This document shows positions 13,389 to 14,569 of a DNA stretch of 14,569 nt, piece after piece. The number at the start of each line of letters is the position of its first letter. Within the stretch, counting starts at the first letter, position 1. This DNA comes from an uncultured Litoreibacter sp. (lineage in GTDB: Bacteria; Pseudomonadota; Alphaproteobacteria; Rhodobacterales; Rhodobacteraceae): positions 1-14,569 of the forward strand of contig CALFWN010000050.1 in assembly GCA_937928335.1 (NCBI GenBank). Reading direction: 5' to 3'. Below the pieces are notes generated by a model. That model had not been told where the DNA came from. It did no database searches and was given only the letters and a program-made list of their open reading frames with translations. The position numbers were made by a program, and so were the translations under genes.

Positions 13389-13550
13389 CTATGCAGCTTG
13401 AGAGGTTTGACCTCGCTTTCGTTTTTCATCTGCTTCGATCTGCGCACTGATCAATAAATCAGAAACAACTCTTGCTGTATGGTGGAATCCCTCTCCTTCA
13501 AGTGCCCGTTTTGCGACAAACAACCTCATCAGAAAATCGACTTCGGTCAT
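13389..13550 (-). CDS. Small helical protein B (53 residues), GxHHxxR family
   Basis: ATG 13550 on the minus strand is preceded by a textbook AAAGGAGCC site seven bases away, which settles the start; the frame ends at TAG 13391-13389. The 53-residue product is MTEVDFLMRLFVAKRALEG, then EGFHHTARVVSDLLISAQIE and a charged tail (ADEKRKRGQTSQAA). It looks like two amphipathic helices joined at the Gly/His-His turn. There is no signal peptide or membrane helix. G21, H23, H24, R27 and E39 coincide with small protein A encoded downstream on the same strand. A near-consensus CtrA box (TTTA-N7-TTAAC) lies 53 bases upstream. The function is unknown; size and fold would suit a regulatory or adaptor protein, but that is a guess. 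Confidence 0.65.
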   Translation of the reverse strand: MTEVDFLMRLFVAKRALEGEGFHHTARVVSDLLISAQIEADEKRKRGQTSQAA

Positions 13551-13602
13551 GATTGGCTCCTTTCGCTTCACAATCTTGCCACAAGAAGGAAACAATAAAG
13601 CC

Positions 13603-13618
13603 GTTAACAGAACGTAAA
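13603..13618 (-). promoter_or_regulatory. Near-consensus CtrA-type box upstream of small protein B
   Basis: Read on the minus strand this is TTTACGTTCTGTTAAC, that is TTTA-N7-TTAAC, with one mismatch to the CtrA consensus. Its last base lies 53 bases before the ATG at 13550. The better-matching box of the neighbouring small gene supports reading both as real sites. Confidence 0.42.
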
Positions 13619-13793
13619 TTTACTCGAATTAGGAAACACTTCAGGAGAGATCGGCGGATTGTGGCCTGCCTTAACAGCCGCTTTCAGAATATTGCCCGAG
13701 TGAGGTTTCCCAACTCTTGGCTTGACCGGGACGACGGTAACTAGAAGCCTGATTGCTATAATTTCGTAGATTTGGCTCAATAGCCTGCCGTCC

Positions 13794-13827
13794 TGTCTAG
13801 CCCCATTTATGTGGGCCTTTTTTATAG
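13794..13827 (+). terminator. Terminator-like hairpin at the IS3 end
   Basis: GCCCCA (13800-13805) pairs with TG(T)GGGC (13811-13816, one bulged T) and is followed by CCTTTTTT. It has intrinsic-terminator form for transcription entering the element from its left flank, which IS elements often carry. A run of A on the other strand gives no matching signal for transcription leaving the element. Confidence 0.45.
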
Positions 13828-14569
13828 TGTGGGGCGGGCACCCGTTTAATGTCTGATGTGGTCGAACACGATTGTACTGTCTGAGCTAGGTATTGATGAT
13901 GATCTGTGCCTACTTGGTGGTGGGAATCATTCTGCGTTGAGGATCTCCCGGAAAAGTGTCCCATTGAAGCGCTCATTGCACCCACTCTCCCGAGGCAATC
14001 CTGAACAGATCTGGGTCAAATTGATACCGACCTTTCTCAATCAGTCTTGTATTGCTGTTGTGATGAACTTTGAGCCGTTGTCCGAACGAGTGTATTCGCG
14101 TTTCCCGCACCGCAAAAGACGTGAGTAGAGCGCATCCAACATGTCTGCGTTGCTCACCTTTGGTTTGACCGTGACACACAGCGCCTCCCGGGAATATTTA
14201 TCCAGCACCGTGAGCTTTTGGTAGAGCCGCCCGTTGCTCAGTTTGTCGTGTATAAAATCGATGCTCCAGATGCGATTGAGATGTTGCAGCCGCAGCTGGA
14301 TGATCGAGCTATCCTTGCTGTAAAGCCGCCTGCGTTTCTTGTACTACTTTGAAGTCGTAAGCCTTCTTCACGCTACAGGCGTCTGACCCACTTGTCATTG
14401 ACGGACCAGCCTTGAACGCGCAGTAGTTCCGCAACCTTACGATAGCCGCAGCGGCCATAGTGTTTGGCAAACCGGATCATTGCTAGGCGCAACACCTCAT
14501 CATCCGTGGAAACCGCTTGGTATTGCAACGTGCTTCGGGCCACGCCCAGAACCCGACATGTGCGCCGTT
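13794..14569 (-). pseudogene. Decayed IS3-family element, OrfB transposase pseudogene
   Basis: On the minus strand from the right window edge the frames read RRTCRVLGVARSTLQYQ, HYGRCGYRKVAELLR, then NRIWSIDFIHDKLSNGRLYQ, LTVLDKYSREAL, RSDNGSKF, NERFNGTL and finally RPHQTLNGCPP. These are the HTH_21 and DDE (rve) landmarks of an IS3-family OrfB; the catalytic residues D (IDF), D (SDNG) and E (NERF) are still readable. The gene is dead: Trp-to-stop changes occur after VRRL, at IQD, at NAE and at INT, and at least two frameshifts break the frame (about 14340 and 13905-13930). A left terminus is proposed at 13794, where TGTCTAGCCCC begins with the typical TG. The element continues beyond the window, so OrfA and the other end are not seen. 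Confidence 0.85.

Noticed and set aside
13553..13744. 63-codon plus-strand frame rich in Arg
   Set aside because: It overlaps the promoter and ribosome-binding site of small protein B on the other strand, and has no ribosome-binding site of its own.
1..14569. CRISPR array, tRNA, rRNA, attachment site or replication origin
   Set aside because: No spaced direct repeats, no cloverleaf with CCA-type end, and no iteron or partition genes were seen on reading both strands.

Overview
This window looks like an accessory stretch of an alphaproteobacterial chromosome or plasmid, probably from the Rhodobacterales (Roseobacter group). The grounds are gene content and protein style: an SqdB-like epimerase, a hybrid kinase beside a LuxR-type regulator, an FMN-dependent glutamate synthase-type C-terminus, CtrA-like boxes, and IS6 and IS3 family debris. 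This assignment is an inference, because no rRNA or other marker gene is present.

Left part (1-4070) is mostly debris around one intact gene. It opens with a fragment of an IS6-type transposase carrying an in-frame stop. Next come a hairpin cluster ending in a T-rich terminator and a 5'-truncated Sel1-repeat gene on the minus strand. That gene is fused head-to-head to a 5'-truncated glutamate synthase-type gene on the plus strand. An intact hemerythrin-like gene follows. Then there are about 2.3 kb of low coding density, holding an IS3 transposase tail, a possible tiny lipoprotein and a plausible 89-residue protein of unknown function.

The middle (4071-7916) is a complete signalling module. 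A minus-strand NarL/LuxR-type response regulator is divergent from a two-gene unit. That unit encodes an exported, cysteine-free protein with a sulfite-oxidase-like fold, and a hybrid kinase (TM-sensor-TM-PAS-HisKA-HATPase-REC-HPt). A perfect 16-bp palindrome lies in the divergent promoter region.

The right-middle (8080-12773) is a three-gene operon: a UDP-sulfoquinovose synthase-like epimerase, a BcsB-like periplasmic protein and a BcsA-like processive family 2 glycosyltransferase without a visible PilZ domain. A copy of the palindrome with 12 of 16 identical bases lies upstream of it. My working hypothesis is that the kinase/regulator module controls production of an exopolysaccharide built from an unusual, possibly sulfonated, sugar. 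This is the best candidate in the window for an undescribed system.

The right end (12774-14569) holds two minus-strand genes for small proteins that share a G-x-H-H-x-x-R...E pattern at identical residue numbers. Each has a TTAA-N7-TTAAC-like (CtrA-type) box upstream. The window ends inside a badly decayed IS3-family element whose terminal TG appears to lie at about 13794.
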